DNA of 64,000 bases. It comes from Chryseobacterium sp. JUb7. GTDB lineage: Bacteria > Bacteroidota > Bacteroidia > Flavobacteriales > Weeksellaceae. Below, piece after piece: positions 34,656 through 43,570 of this stretch (its first letter is position 1; every line of letters begins with the position of its first letter). The notes below the pieces were generated by a model that worked only from the letters and a program-made list of their open reading frames with translations, had not been told where the DNA came from and searched no databases. Where the stretch lies: positions 347,244 to 411,243 of the forward strand of contig NZ_JANUFF010000004.1 of the NCBI RefSeq assembly GCF_024806495.1, in the 5' to 3' direction. The position numbers and the translations under genes were made by a program.

Positions 34656-35879
34656 ATGAAGAAGCTAGAAAAATCAAAGTTAACAGCCCATAAAACAGTA
34701 CAGATCAGCGGTTCGAAAAGCATTTCGAATCGTTTATTGATTTTGGAAAGTTTATTTAAAAATATAAAAATCGGTAACCTTTCAAATTCTCAGGATACTC
34801 AATTGCTTAAAAAAGCTCTTTCAGAGAATACGGAAACGGTAGATATTCACCATGCTGGAACTGCCATGCGTTTCCTTACGTCTTATTATTCGATTTTTGA
34901 AGGGAAAACGACGATACTGACTGGTTCAAAAAGGATGAAAGAAAGGCCGATCAAGAATTTGGTGACTGCGCTTCAAAACTTAGGTGTAGAAATTGAATAT
35001 CTGGAAAATGAAGGCTTTCCGCCTTTGAAAATTACCGGAAAAAAAATCACTCAGAAAGCGGTGGATGTTCCGGCCAATATCTCAAGCCAGTTTATCACAT
35101 CTCTTTTACTGATTGCCGGAAGGCTGGAAAATGGTCTGGAGATCAATCTTGTAGGTGAAGTCACTTCAAGATCATATATCGAAATGACTTTGGATATTCT
35201 GACAAAATTTGGAATTAAAAACAGCTTTGAAGGAAATACCATCAAGGTAGAGCCATTCGAGATAAATGATGAAACACCAGTGGTACATTATGAAGTCGAA
35301 AGCGACTGGAGCTCTGCCTCTTATTTCTATTCGATTGCAGCATTGGGAAGACAGACCATTCATCTGAAAAGTTTTTATAAAGAATCCACTCAGGGAGATT
35401 CTGCCATTGCAAAAATTTATGCGGATTTTTTCGGAATTACAACTACTTTTACAGAAGAAGACCATAAACTGACGCTTCAGCCAAATCCTGATTTTCAGTT
35501 TCCTGAAAAGATTGTTTTGGACATGAACAACTGCCCGGATATTGCACAAACCCTTTGTGTAACGGCCTCAGCACTTAAAATACCTTTTGACATTTCAGGA
35601 CTGGGAACTTTACGAGTAAAAGAAACCGACAGACTTCAGGCTTTATATAATGAACTTAAAAAATTAGGTACAGAAACTGAAATCACTGATTTAACGATAA
35701 AGTCGGTTAGTTTTAACGAACCTGAAGAAAATATTATCATCAAAACATATCAGGATCACAGGATGGCAATGAGTTTTGCACCATTTTGTCTGATCAAAGA
35801 ATTGAATATTGAAGATGAAGATGTGGTAGAAAAATCTTATCCTATGTTTTGGGAAGATCTTTCTGATATTTTGATTTAA
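34656..35879 (+). CDS. aroA: 3-phosphoshikimate 1-carboxyvinyltransferase (EPSP synthase)
   Basis: From the ATG at 34656 the protein has 407 residues, near family length. The earlier in-frame start at 34584 would translate the repeat element and is unlikely. The substrate loop SGSKSISNRLLIL is near residue 19, followed by HHAGTAMRFLTSYY in place of the usual GNAGTAxR, and late motifs RVKETDRLQAL and YQDHRMAMSFA. It joins shikimate 3-phosphate and PEP in the chorismate pathway, in the cytoplasm. It lies behind the MazG-like gene and is bracketed by inverted repeats. Confidence 0.93.
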   Translation: MKKLEKSKLTAHKTVQISGSKSISNRLLILESLFKNIKIGNLSNSQDTQLLKKALSENTETVDIHHAGTAMRFLTSYYSIFEGKTTILTGSKRMKERPIKNLVTALQNLGVEIEYLENEGFPPLKITGKKITQKAVDVPANISSQFITSLLLIAGRLENGLEINLVGEVTSRSYIEMTLDILTKFGIKNSFEGNTIKVEPFEINDETPVVHYEVESDWSSASYFYSIAALGRQTIHLKSFYKESTQGDSAIAKIYADFFGITTTFTEEDHKLTLQPNPDFQFPEKIVLDMNNCPDIAQTLCVTASALKIPFDISGLGTLRVKETDRLQALYNELKKLGTETEITDLTIKSVSFNEPEENIIIKTYQDHRMAMSFAPFCLIKELNIEDEDVVEKSYPMFWEDLSDILI

Positions 35880-35892
35880 TTGAAATAGGTAA

Positions 35893-35944
35893 GGAAGTGG
35901 GAATTGGGAAGCTGGACGTTATTTGCATCCTTCTTCCCACTTCC
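35893..35944. repeat. Inverted repeat downstream of aroA
   Basis: GGAAGTGGGAA at 35893-35903 and TTCCCACTTCC at 35934-35944 are perfect 11-bp arms with a 30-base loop. The loop holds TTGGGAAGCTGGACG (35904-35918), the exact reverse complement of 34628-34642 upstream of aroA. It may act as terminator between the convergent aroA and phosphatase genes. Confidence 0.75.
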
Positions 35945-35965
35945 AACCAACATACTTTATATGCT

Positions 35966-37795
35966 CTACTGCCTCTGTATTCCGTATGCTTTTAAAATCT
36001 TATTAAAAATTTCCGTATTTTCAAATAATCCCATGAACTCCTGAGAATTCGGACCATAAGCAAAAACACTTGATGGAATGGAAGTATGATCATTCGTGCT
36101 GAAATTTCCAAATATCCAGCCATCCTGCAGACTTCCGTCAAGAAGCGTTAAACCTCCAGTTTCATGATCCCCCAAAACGACCACCAGGGTTTCTTTATTT
36201 TCATCTGCAAACTTCATGGCTTTTCCTACCACCTCATCAAAATCCAATAATTCGGTCACCAACTGTTCCAGATTATTACTGTGCCCTCCGCCATCCGTCT
36301 GAGATGCTTCCACCATCATAAAAAACCCTTTCTTATTTTCTTTCAGGCTACTCAAAGTAAGGTCAAAAGCGTCGGCAAGCCAATTTCCTCTTCCATCGGT
36401 TATTCTTTTTGAAGCCAGAGGATCAATGATCAATGTTCTGTTATCAATTTTGGCAACAGATTTCAGGTCCTGATAAAAATCTATTTTGCTGTCTTTTATT
36501 TTCTGCAGATTATTTTGTGTTAATCCGTTTGTAGGACCACCAATCAGGATTTTTGTTTTAGATTTCACAAAATCTGCTAAAATAGGCTCGGAACTGTTTC
36601 TGTTATCCGAATGGGCATAAAAATCTGCCGGTGTGGCATCAGTGACATCACCTGTTGAAATTAATCCGGAAACCATTCCTTTATCGGCAATAATATCAGG
36701 AATCTGAGCCAGAGATTTTCCTGTACCGTCAACTCCTACAAAGGTATTTTTAGTTTTTACTCCTGTGGCAAATGCCGTGGATCCGGGAGCAGAATCTGTA
36801 ATATAAGCATTCGAAGAATTTGTTTTTGATAATCCGGTAGCTTTCATCTTGAATACGTTCAACTTCCCTTTATTTGCTGTAAATGCCGCGTAATATTGAG
36901 GTAATGAAGTCCCGTCCGGAATCAGAAGGATCACGTTTTTCACTTTTTTACTGATCCCATCTGTTTTATAAGTGGGTATATAAGTTTTATAGTCTTTTGT
37001 ATTTTTATAAAAATTTTTAGGAATTGTATTCATAAATTTTTTGAGGTCAGGAATATGATCAGTATTAATATAATCTACTCCCAAATCCATAAGATTGACC
37101 CAGGCATTGGTAAAATCAGGAGCTCCGTAAAAACGAATTGGCTTTTGCAGGGCATGCGCTTTCTCTACCGCATTTTTTACCTTTGCTGTTTCCTCATCTC
37201 TCGGTATTCCTTTTCCGTTCCATTGTATCAGATCCGGAAGATCAGCACTGAACATCCCAATTCTTTTTAACTCCTCTTGGGTATAATTTTTATCAAGATC
37301 TCCGTCAAAATAAAGATATTCAGGATAATTTTTAAATTCACCCGGCTGAGGTCTTCCTCCCGTAATCACGATCTTTACCCCAGAATTTCCTGTAATTTCA
37401 GGATATTTTTTCAAGGTACTGATTAATGCTTTCAACGTCGTTTTGTAGTCCTGCTTAACATCAATCAATAGCTGAAGCTTGTTATGGACATCAGGATAAA
37501 TATTTCCTTTATTCAGTTTAATTTGCTTTGAAATATGATCTAAATAAAGGCTCTCCAGTGTTCTGTCAGAGGACAGCTCCTTCTCTGAATGAGCAACCCA
37601 TAATTTACCTTTCACTAAAAAAACATCTGCTTCAATAGAGCCAAAATTGGCATAGTAAGCCTCCCAAAAAGGAATCTTCTGTGCATAATCATTATGAGAA
37701 TGCGCATTGTTTACACTATAATTTAAATAATTCTGAGCCTGATTTTCAGAAAAAAAAGCCAGGGCTGCCAGCATCAAAACTTTTACCTTTTTCAT
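35966..37795 (-). CDS. Fused glycerophosphodiesterase-like / alkaline phosphatase
   Basis: 609 residues with signal peptide (cleavage near NQAQ). Residues about 25-260 resemble the PI-PLC/GDPD-like TIM barrel: NAHSHNDYAQ, then GSIEADVFLV and LLIDVKQD carry the His, Glu and Asp of the metal site. Residues about 285-609 are an alkaline phosphatase: NVILLIPDGTS with D294, the nucleophile region TDSAPGSTAFATG with S335, DVTDATPADFYAHS and GDHETGGL. One chain could cleave glycerophosphodiesters and then free phosphate. It sits 76 bases downstream of a susC-susD pair on the same strand, which suggests a phosphate or phospholipid scavenging locus. Confidence 0.88.
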   Translation of the reverse strand: MKKVKVLMLAALAFFSENQAQNYLNYSVNNAHSHNDYAQKIPFWEAYYANFGSIEADVFLVKGKLWVAHSEKELSSDRTLESLYLDHISKQIKLNKGNIYPDVHNKLQLLIDVKQDYKTTLKALISTLKKYPEITGNSGVKIVITGGRPQPGEFKNYPEYLYFDGDLDKNYTQEELKRIGMFSADLPDLIQWNGKGIPRDEETAKVKNAVEKAHALQKPIRFYGAPDFTNAWVNLMDLGVDYINTDHIPDLKKFMNTIPKNFYKNTKDYKTYIPTYKTDGISKKVKNVILLIPDGTSLPQYYAAFTANKGKLNVFKMKATGLSKTNSSNAYITDSAPGSTAFATGVKTKNTFVGVDGTGKSLAQIPDIIADKGMVSGLISTGDVTDATPADFYAHSDNRNSSEPILADFVKSKTKILIGGPTNGLTQNNLQKIKDSKIDFYQDLKSVAKIDNRTLIIDPLASKRITDGRGNWLADAFDLTLSSLKENKKGFFMMVEASQTDGGGHSNNLEQLVTELLDFDEVVGKAMKFADENKETLVVVLGDHETGGLTLLDGSLQDGWIFGNFSTNDHTSIPSSVFAYGPNSQEFMGLFENTEIFNKILKAYGIQRQ

Positions 37796-37871
37796 AATTT
37801 TTATTAAAAAACGATATCATCACAGAAGTTTCTGTAATGATACCGCTTATATTGATTGTTATATTATATGG

Positions 37872-39380
37872 CTACCAACCTTCATTTTGTTTAATGATTC
37901 CGTGGCTGTTGACAATTTCAACCTGTGGCACTGCCCATACATTATGTACAGCGGGATTAAAATTTCTTACTGCCCAGACCTGCTGTCCGTTTACTCCGTG
38001 AAGAGGCTGTGCATAAACATTTTTGGCATCTCCCCAACGTACCAAATCTCTGTGTCTGTCTGCCCATTCACCTGCTAATTCGCAACGTCTTTCATGTTTA
38101 AGATCAGCCAGTGTACATCCGTTTTTTGGAGCTAAGCCGGCGCGAGTTCTGATCATATTGATTTCCAGATCGGCATTTTGCCCCAACATGATTTTGGCTT
38201 CTGCTTTGATAAGAATGACCTCAGCATAACGCATAATCGGAACTGCAAGATCCGTACACGGATAATCTCCATTGGCACTTACATGTCCGCTGTTTAAAGG
38301 ATATTTAAAAGCATCCATATATTTATTAAACTGATATCCTGTAAGAGAATTGGTAGAAGCATAAGTTCTCTGAGTACCGTTAAAAGTAAACGTATCCCCC
38401 AACCTCAACACGGTTGCACTTCTTCTTTTATCCCCTGCTTCATACTCATCATACAATTCTTTTGTCGGCTGAAAATATCCCCAGCCGTTATATTCTCCCC
38501 ACCCTTTATTTTCCAGCATCACGCCTGGAAGAATACTTCCCCAGGATGTAAACTTCGGTGTTCCCGGAATAGACCAGATATATTCTGAACTGTAATTATT
38601 TTCAGATTTGAAAACATCTGCATAATTTGCCAACAAGGCTCTGTTTCCCTGTGTCATTACTTCATTAGCCCAGAAAGCAGCATTCTGATAATCTTTCATA
38701 AACAGATATACTTTTGCTAACAGTGCCCATGCCGCCGCTTTATGAGGTCTTCCAAAATCTTTTGCAGGCAATTCTTCCTGTTTAGGTAATAATTCGGCAG
38801 CTTTTTTAAGGTCGTTTACGATGTAATTGTAATTTTCCATAACATTGGCAGCTCTTGGAGTTGGATTTGGATCCGGTTCTTTTGTACGGTCTATAATAGG
38901 AATTCCGGCTTTTTCATTTCCGTAATTGTAAGCAAGTTCAAAATACATGCGGCTGCTCATAAACAAGGCTTCACCGAGGTATTTATTTTTTACCGCCGCT
39001 GAAGTCTGAATGTTATCAACATTCCGGATCACCCGGTTGGCTACTCCGATCACATTATACCTTTTATTCCACTGTGTTTCCAGATCTCCTGCTGCAATAT
39101 AATTACTGCTGAAGTTTTTAGCATTATCAGCCTCACTTCTTGCTCTTCCTGTTACCATATCATCGCTGGCATTGATAAACCAGAATAAGCCTCTTCCGTA
39201 AAACTCCTCATCAAACAAAGGTTTATACATAGCGTTGGCTCCGGTGATCAGGTCGTTTTCTGTTTTCCAGAAGCTGGCTTCCGTAGGAGTTCCTTCAGGC
39301 TGAACATCCAGCTCACTGGTACATGATAAAGTTGTGGCTGCAATTCCTGATATCAGTATTATTTTATATAAAAATTTCAT
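37872..39380 (-). CDS. RagB/SusD family nutrient-binding lipoprotein
   Basis: 502 residues with a lipoprotein signal (lipobox TLSC). The N-terminal LDVQPEGTPTEASFWKTEND and the TPR-like helices (YLGEALFMSSRMYFELAYNY, AAWALLAKVYLFMKDYQNAA) are typical of SusD. The C-terminal MRYAEVILIKAEAKIM and the final RRCELAGEWADRHRDLVRWG confirm it. SusD lids capture substrate at the cell surface for the SusC channel. It follows susC after 25 bases and precedes the GDPD/phosphatase gene, so the natural ligand may be a phosphorylated compound (inference). Confidence 0.95.
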   Translation of the reverse strand: MKFLYKIILISGIAATTLSCTSELDVQPEGTPTEASFWKTENDLITGANAMYKPLFDEEFYGRGLFWFINASDDMVTGRARSEADNAKNFSSNYIAAGDLETQWNKRYNVIGVANRVIRNVDNIQTSAAVKNKYLGEALFMSSRMYFELAYNYGNEKAGIPIIDRTKEPDPNPTPRAANVMENYNYIVNDLKKAAELLPKQEELPAKDFGRPHKAAAWALLAKVYLFMKDYQNAAFWANEVMTQGNRALLANYADVFKSENNYSSEYIWSIPGTPKFTSWGSILPGVMLENKGWGEYNGWGYFQPTKELYDEYEAGDKRRSATVLRLGDTFTFNGTQRTYASTNSLTGYQFNKYMDAFKYPLNSGHVSANGDYPCTDLAVPIMRYAEVILIKAEAKIMLGQNADLEINMIRTRAGLAPKNGCTLADLKHERRCELAGEWADRHRDLVRWGDAKNVYAQPLHGVNGQQVWAVRNFNPAVHNVWAVPQVEIVNSHGIIKQNEGW

Positions 39381-39405
39381 CTTTTATTATTTTAATCGTT
39401 AAAAA

Positions 39406-42297
39406 TTATAATCCGGCTTCAATCCCGAAAATGAATGAACGGGCTTGAGGATATCGCCCGGTGTCCACCCCATAAGAATCCATACCTACTTCAGGGTCAA
39501 AGCCTGTATATTTTGTTATGGTAAACAAATTGTTGGTCGTTACATAAATTCTCAATCTGTTTATATTAAGCTTTTTATAAAGGTCTTTTGGTAAAGAATA
39601 CCCTACTGTAAGGTTTTTAAGTCTCAGATATGATCCGTCTTCTACATAAAAATCAGATACTTTCGAATAGTTCCCGTTAGGATCGCCATGAACTAATCTA
39701 GGAATATCGGTATTGGTATTTTGTGGGGTCCATGCATTTAATATATCGCGGTCCATATTATAATTCTGCCCTGTTCCACCCGGATTTAATGAAATAAACT
39801 TCAGTCCGTTGAAAATTTTATTTCCATAAACGCCCTGGAAAAATACATTAAGATCAAAACTCTTCCAGGTCATGTTATAAGAGAATCCATAAGAAAACTT
39901 AGGATAAGGATTTCCAAGATTCACAAAGTCATTATTATTTAGAACTCCTGTATTTCCTTCTTTTTTCAGAAATTTGATATCGCCGGGTTTTGCATTGGGC
40001 TGTATAAGATTTCCATTAGCATCCTTATAATTGTTGATTTCTTCCTGTGACTGGAAAATACCATCGGTTTTATATCCATAATAAGAATACAGCGACTCTC
40101 CCACTTTGATTCGGGTAGGCTTCAGAACGCCTCTTACACCATTGCTGTTAATAAAAATTTCGTCTACGTCTGCCAGCTGTTTAACCGTATTTTTTAGTTG
40201 ACTGAAGGTAGCTCCTATAGAATATGAAAAATCCCCAGTTCTTTTGCTGTTATAATTAATTCCTAATTCGTATCCTTTATCCTGAAACAGCCCTGCATTG
40301 ATATACTGACTATTATAAGTTGCTGTACTCGGTAAGCTTACATTAAAAATCTGATCTCTGGAATTTTTCACAAAATAATCAAACTGAACAGAAAGACTGT
40401 TCTGTAGAAAGGAAGCATCCAAACCAACATTCCTCTGCTCAGATTTACCCCATTTTAAGTCCGGATTAGGGCGTATTGTCGCATAGTAAGCGATATTCTG
40501 AGAAGGATCCTGACCAAAAATAACATTATTATCTCTGATCATTAACGGATTTACCGCCTGTGAAGAAATACCCCCCAGATTTCCTAAGATCCCGTAACTT
40601 CCTCTCAGCTTAAACATAGAAATCCATGAAATATCTTTCACGAAATTTTCTTTAGATACTACCCAGGCTCCGGAAACTGCATAATAATTGGCAAAACGAT
40701 TCTGCTTTGCGACCAATGACGATCCGTCTCTTCTTCCCAACAAACTGATGATATACTTACCTGCGTAATCATAATTAACTCTTGCCAGATAAGATACTAA
40801 AGACTGCTGGTACCGGTAGCTGGAAACCTCCCTGTTTGTGTCTGCTGCATTTTGGAGATATTGGAAAACTTCGGCTTCGCTTCTGAAATCATAGGATTTT
40901 GCTAAAAAACCTTCATCAACTGTTTTCTGGAAAGTAAAACCAGCCAGAAAATCAAAATTATGTTTATCAGCCGCTATTTTATAAGTAAGAAGCTGCTCTG
41001 CGAGAGCCGTTGATGAGTTGTTCGACTGATATTCTAAATTATTTGTATCAAATATTTTTCCCACTTCCGGCACTCTGGCAGTAAAATTCTTGATATTTCC
41101 AAGCCTGAATGTTTGTGAAAAATTGGAGCGGAATTTAAAATCTTTTGCCAGACTAATTTCTGCATAAGGATTAATTAAAATCTCGTGAGTAGGATTCCTG
41201 ATACTGATCCTTTTAAGATACGCTACAGGATTAATCATATCTCCGTAACCTCCGGCTACATCAATCGGCAATCCTGAAAAAGCACCTGTTGGCGTATATA
41301 CAGAAACGTTGGGGGGGTAATACATCGCAGCCACAAGAGCTCCGGTATATCCGCTTTTGGTATCGGCTGTATTTCCATCAGAGTAGTTATAATACATATT
41401 TTCCCCGATCATTAACCAATCTTTTACTTTATGCTCCGAATTAACTCTGAAATTGTGTCGTTTTGCCTGGGTATTCAATAAAATACCTTCCAGGTTACGG
41501 TGGTTCATTCCTACAAAAAACCTGGATTTATCGCTTCCGCCACTCAGATTAACATTATATTCCTGAATCGTTCCTGTACGAAAGATTTCTTTCATCCAGT
41601 CGGTTCTTGTGATTCTTCCGTCAGGATATTTTTCTGCATTAAATGCCAATGGCAAATTATTCAGTTTTCCTGCATTTTCATATGCCTGATACATCACATC
41701 CTGAAATTCTGCTGCATTTAGAGATTTTTTAAGCTTCCATGCCTGATTAATGCCATATTTTACATCAAAATCTACGGTCAGACTTCCCTTTTTTCCTCTT
41801 TTTGTAGTGATCAGAATAACTCCCCCCGAAGATCTTGCCCCATAAATAGCAGCCGATGCATCTTTAAGCACAGAGATATCCTGTATATCATTCGGATTAA
41901 TAGAAGGAGTTCCATTAAAAACGACCCCATCTACAACATACAAAGGTGTTTCTCCATTAATTCCTCCTAAACCACGGATATTTACTTTAGGTGAACCGTT
42001 TGGATCTCCTCCTTCATTAACGACAGTGACTCCGGGAGTTTTTCCCTGAAGAACCTCCCCAACACCCGACAATGATCGGGAGCTCAGTTTATCGAGTGAA
42101 GTTTCGGAAACAGCCCCTGAAACTTTGGTTTTTTTCTGTGTTCCATATCCTACCACTACAATTTCGTCGATGGATTTTTCTTTTAAACTGTCCTGTTTTT
42201 GCTGGGATAGCAATACCGGTGAAATAGATATTGCGCCAATTAAAAGTCCCCGGCCTGCCAAGTAAGATACGGAGACAGGGATTTTAAATAAATTCAT
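39406..42297 (-). CDS. SusC/RagA family TonB-dependent outer membrane transporter (no N-terminal CarboxypepD-like domain)
   Basis: 963 residues. After the signal region comes directly the TonB box and plug: SIDEIVVVGYGTQKKTKVSG, GVTVVNEGGDPNGSPKVNIR, then YVVDGVVFNGTP and KDASAAIYGARSSGGVILIT. The ~80-residue CarboxypepD_reg-like domain found in most SusC proteins is missing; the frame and signal look intact, so this is a natural variant. The barrel ends in FIFGIEAGL, with terminal hydrophobic residues. It forms the channel with the SusD protein encoded 25 bases downstream. Confidence 0.94.
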   Translation of the reverse strand: MNLFKIPVSVSYLAGRGLLIGAISISPVLLSQQKQDSLKEKSIDEIVVVGYGTQKKTKVSGAVSETSLDKLSSRSLSGVGEVLQGKTPGVTVVNEGGDPNGSPKVNIRGLGGINGETPLYVVDGVVFNGTPSINPNDIQDISVLKDASAAIYGARSSGGVILITTKRGKKGSLTVDFDVKYGINQAWKLKKSLNAAEFQDVMYQAYENAGKLNNLPLAFNAEKYPDGRITRTDWMKEIFRTGTIQEYNVNLSGGSDKSRFFVGMNHRNLEGILLNTQAKRHNFRVNSEHKVKDWLMIGENMYYNYSDGNTADTKSGYTGALVAAMYYPPNVSVYTPTGAFSGLPIDVAGGYGDMINPVAYLKRISIRNPTHEILINPYAEISLAKDFKFRSNFSQTFRLGNIKNFTARVPEVGKIFDTNNLEYQSNNSSTALAEQLLTYKIAADKHNFDFLAGFTFQKTVDEGFLAKSYDFRSEAEVFQYLQNAADTNREVSSYRYQQSLVSYLARVNYDYAGKYIISLLGRRDGSSLVAKQNRFANYYAVSGAWVVSKENFVKDISWISMFKLRGSYGILGNLGGISSQAVNPLMIRDNNVIFGQDPSQNIAYYATIRPNPDLKWGKSEQRNVGLDASFLQNSLSVQFDYFVKNSRDQIFNVSLPSTATYNSQYINAGLFQDKGYELGINYNSKRTGDFSYSIGATFSQLKNTVKQLADVDEIFINSNGVRGVLKPTRIKVGESLYSYYGYKTDGIFQSQEEINNYKDANGNLIQPNAKPGDIKFLKKEGNTGVLNNNDFVNLGNPYPKFSYGFSYNMTWKSFDLNVFFQGVYGNKIFNGLKFISLNPGGTGQNYNMDRDILNAWTPQNTNTDIPRLVHGDPNGNYSKVSDFYVEDGSYLRLKNLTVGYSLPKDLYKKLNINRLRIYVTTNNLFTITKYTGFDPEVGMDSYGVDTGRYPQARSFIFGIEAGL

Positions 42298-42699
42298 GTC
42301 ATCATTTTATTAAGATGCAAAAATAGATTGCACATAACGCTATTTTCATTAACACTTTCTTATGTTTTCATTAAAAAACCATTAACAAAACCAATCCCAA
42401 CTAGCGCAAAACTTACTGATTTACAGCAATATACAACATAAAAAATCATTTAGTTTTATATATTTGATTAATAATTTATTATCTTTTTTCAGATGTTATT
42501 TACTTAACATAATATTATTCTTATTTTTCATGAAAATATTTTCAGATATAAATAATATTAAGAGAGTTCACTTTTCTTTTTTACATTTGCTGAAAATTAA
42601 TATACCAAGCATACAGTAAAGACTAAGAGATCAATATTTCAAAAATTCTTCTCAAAACTTTACAGCAAACCCTATAACTCTAAAAGTAATAAGAAGTAA
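42298..42699. other. Intergenic region between divergent susC and SDR genes
   Basis: About 400 very AT-rich bases without a coding frame. The part near 42318 holds the susC -7 element; the rest shows no repeat or hairpin I can support. Space is sufficient for upstream regulatory sites. Confidence 0.6.
42318..42325 (-). promoter_or_regulatory. Putative -7 element of susC
   Basis: On the minus strand TATTTTTG matches TAnnTTTG and lies 20 bases before the susC start codon. No good TTTG is found 19 bases further upstream, so an activator may be needed. Confidence 0.45.
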
Positions 42700-43488
42700 A
42701 TGACAATAATCATTACAGGAACCTCATCAGGAATCGGTTTCGTTTTAGCAGAATATTTCGGCAAAAAAGGTCATCAGGTATATGGCTTAAGCAGAAAACA
42801 CACCGAAAGTCAATATTTTAAATCTATTCCGACTGATGTTACGGATAATGATGCGGTTCAAAATGCGATTGCCGAAGTTCTGAAAACAGAAACGAGAATT
42901 GATGTTCTCATTAATAATGCAGGAATGGGAATGGTAGGAGCTGTAGAAGACTCTACCAAAGAAGATATTCTGAAATTATTCAATTTAAATCTTGTAGGGG
43001 CTGTTCAGATGATGAGTGCTGTATTACCGAAAATGCGTGAAAACAAATTCGGACAAATCATCAATGTTTCAAGTATAGGAAGTGAAATGGGACTTCCTTT
43101 CCGCGGATTTTATTCAGCTTCAAAATCAGCCTTAGATAAAGTAACCGAAGCGATGAGGTATGAAGTTTACCCATGGAATATTCATGTTTGTTCTCTTCAT
43201 TTGGGAGATATTAAAACAAACATTGCTGAAAACCGTGTAAAAACAAAAGTATCCGAGCCTTATACAACTGTTTTTGAAAAGGTATACGCTTTAATGAACT
43301 CTCATGTGGGCGATGGAACTGAGCCTTTGGAAGTTGCCGAGTATGTAGATACACTTTTAACTAAAAATAAATGGAAAGCTCATTATTATTTCGGTAAATT
43401 CGGGCAGAAAATCGGAGTTCCTCTGAAATGGATTCTTCCACAGGGAACTTATGAAAATTTAATGAAGAAATATAATAAACTGGCGTAG
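42700..43488 (+). CDS. Short-chain dehydrogenase/reductase
   Basis: 262 residues of the classical SDR type: cofactor loop TGTSSGIG at 6-13, NNAG at 72-75, a serine in INVSSIGSE near 125 and the catalytic YxxxK with Y138 and K142 (YSASKSALDK). NAD(P)-dependent oxidoreduction is certain as a class; the substrate is not. The first ten residues start the Rossmann fold, so the ATG at 42700 is right. It is separated by 80 bases from the barrel protein gene. Confidence 0.93.
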   Translation: MTIIITGTSSGIGFVLAEYFGKKGHQVYGLSRKHTESQYFKSIPTDVTDNDAVQNAIAEVLKTETRIDVLINNAGMGMVGAVEDSTKEDILKLFNLNLVGAVQMMSAVLPKMRENKFGQIINVSSIGSEMGLPFRGFYSASKSALDKVTEAMRYEVYPWNIHVCSLHLGDIKTNIAENRVKTKVSEPYTTVFEKVYALMNSHVGDGTEPLEVAEYVDTLLTKNKWKAHYYFGKFGQKIGVPLKWILPQGTYENLMKKYNKLA

Positions 43489-43570
43489 TTCCAGTTTAAC
43501 TTATTTAAACTTTATTTTTAATTATAAATATTACCTAAAATAAAAACAGTATTTTAAAGCTTTATATTAG

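Noticed and set aside
42298..42699. Riboswitch or small RNA in the 402-base gap
   Set aside because: The sequence is very AT-rich, with no conserved aptamer core or stable stem that I could see.
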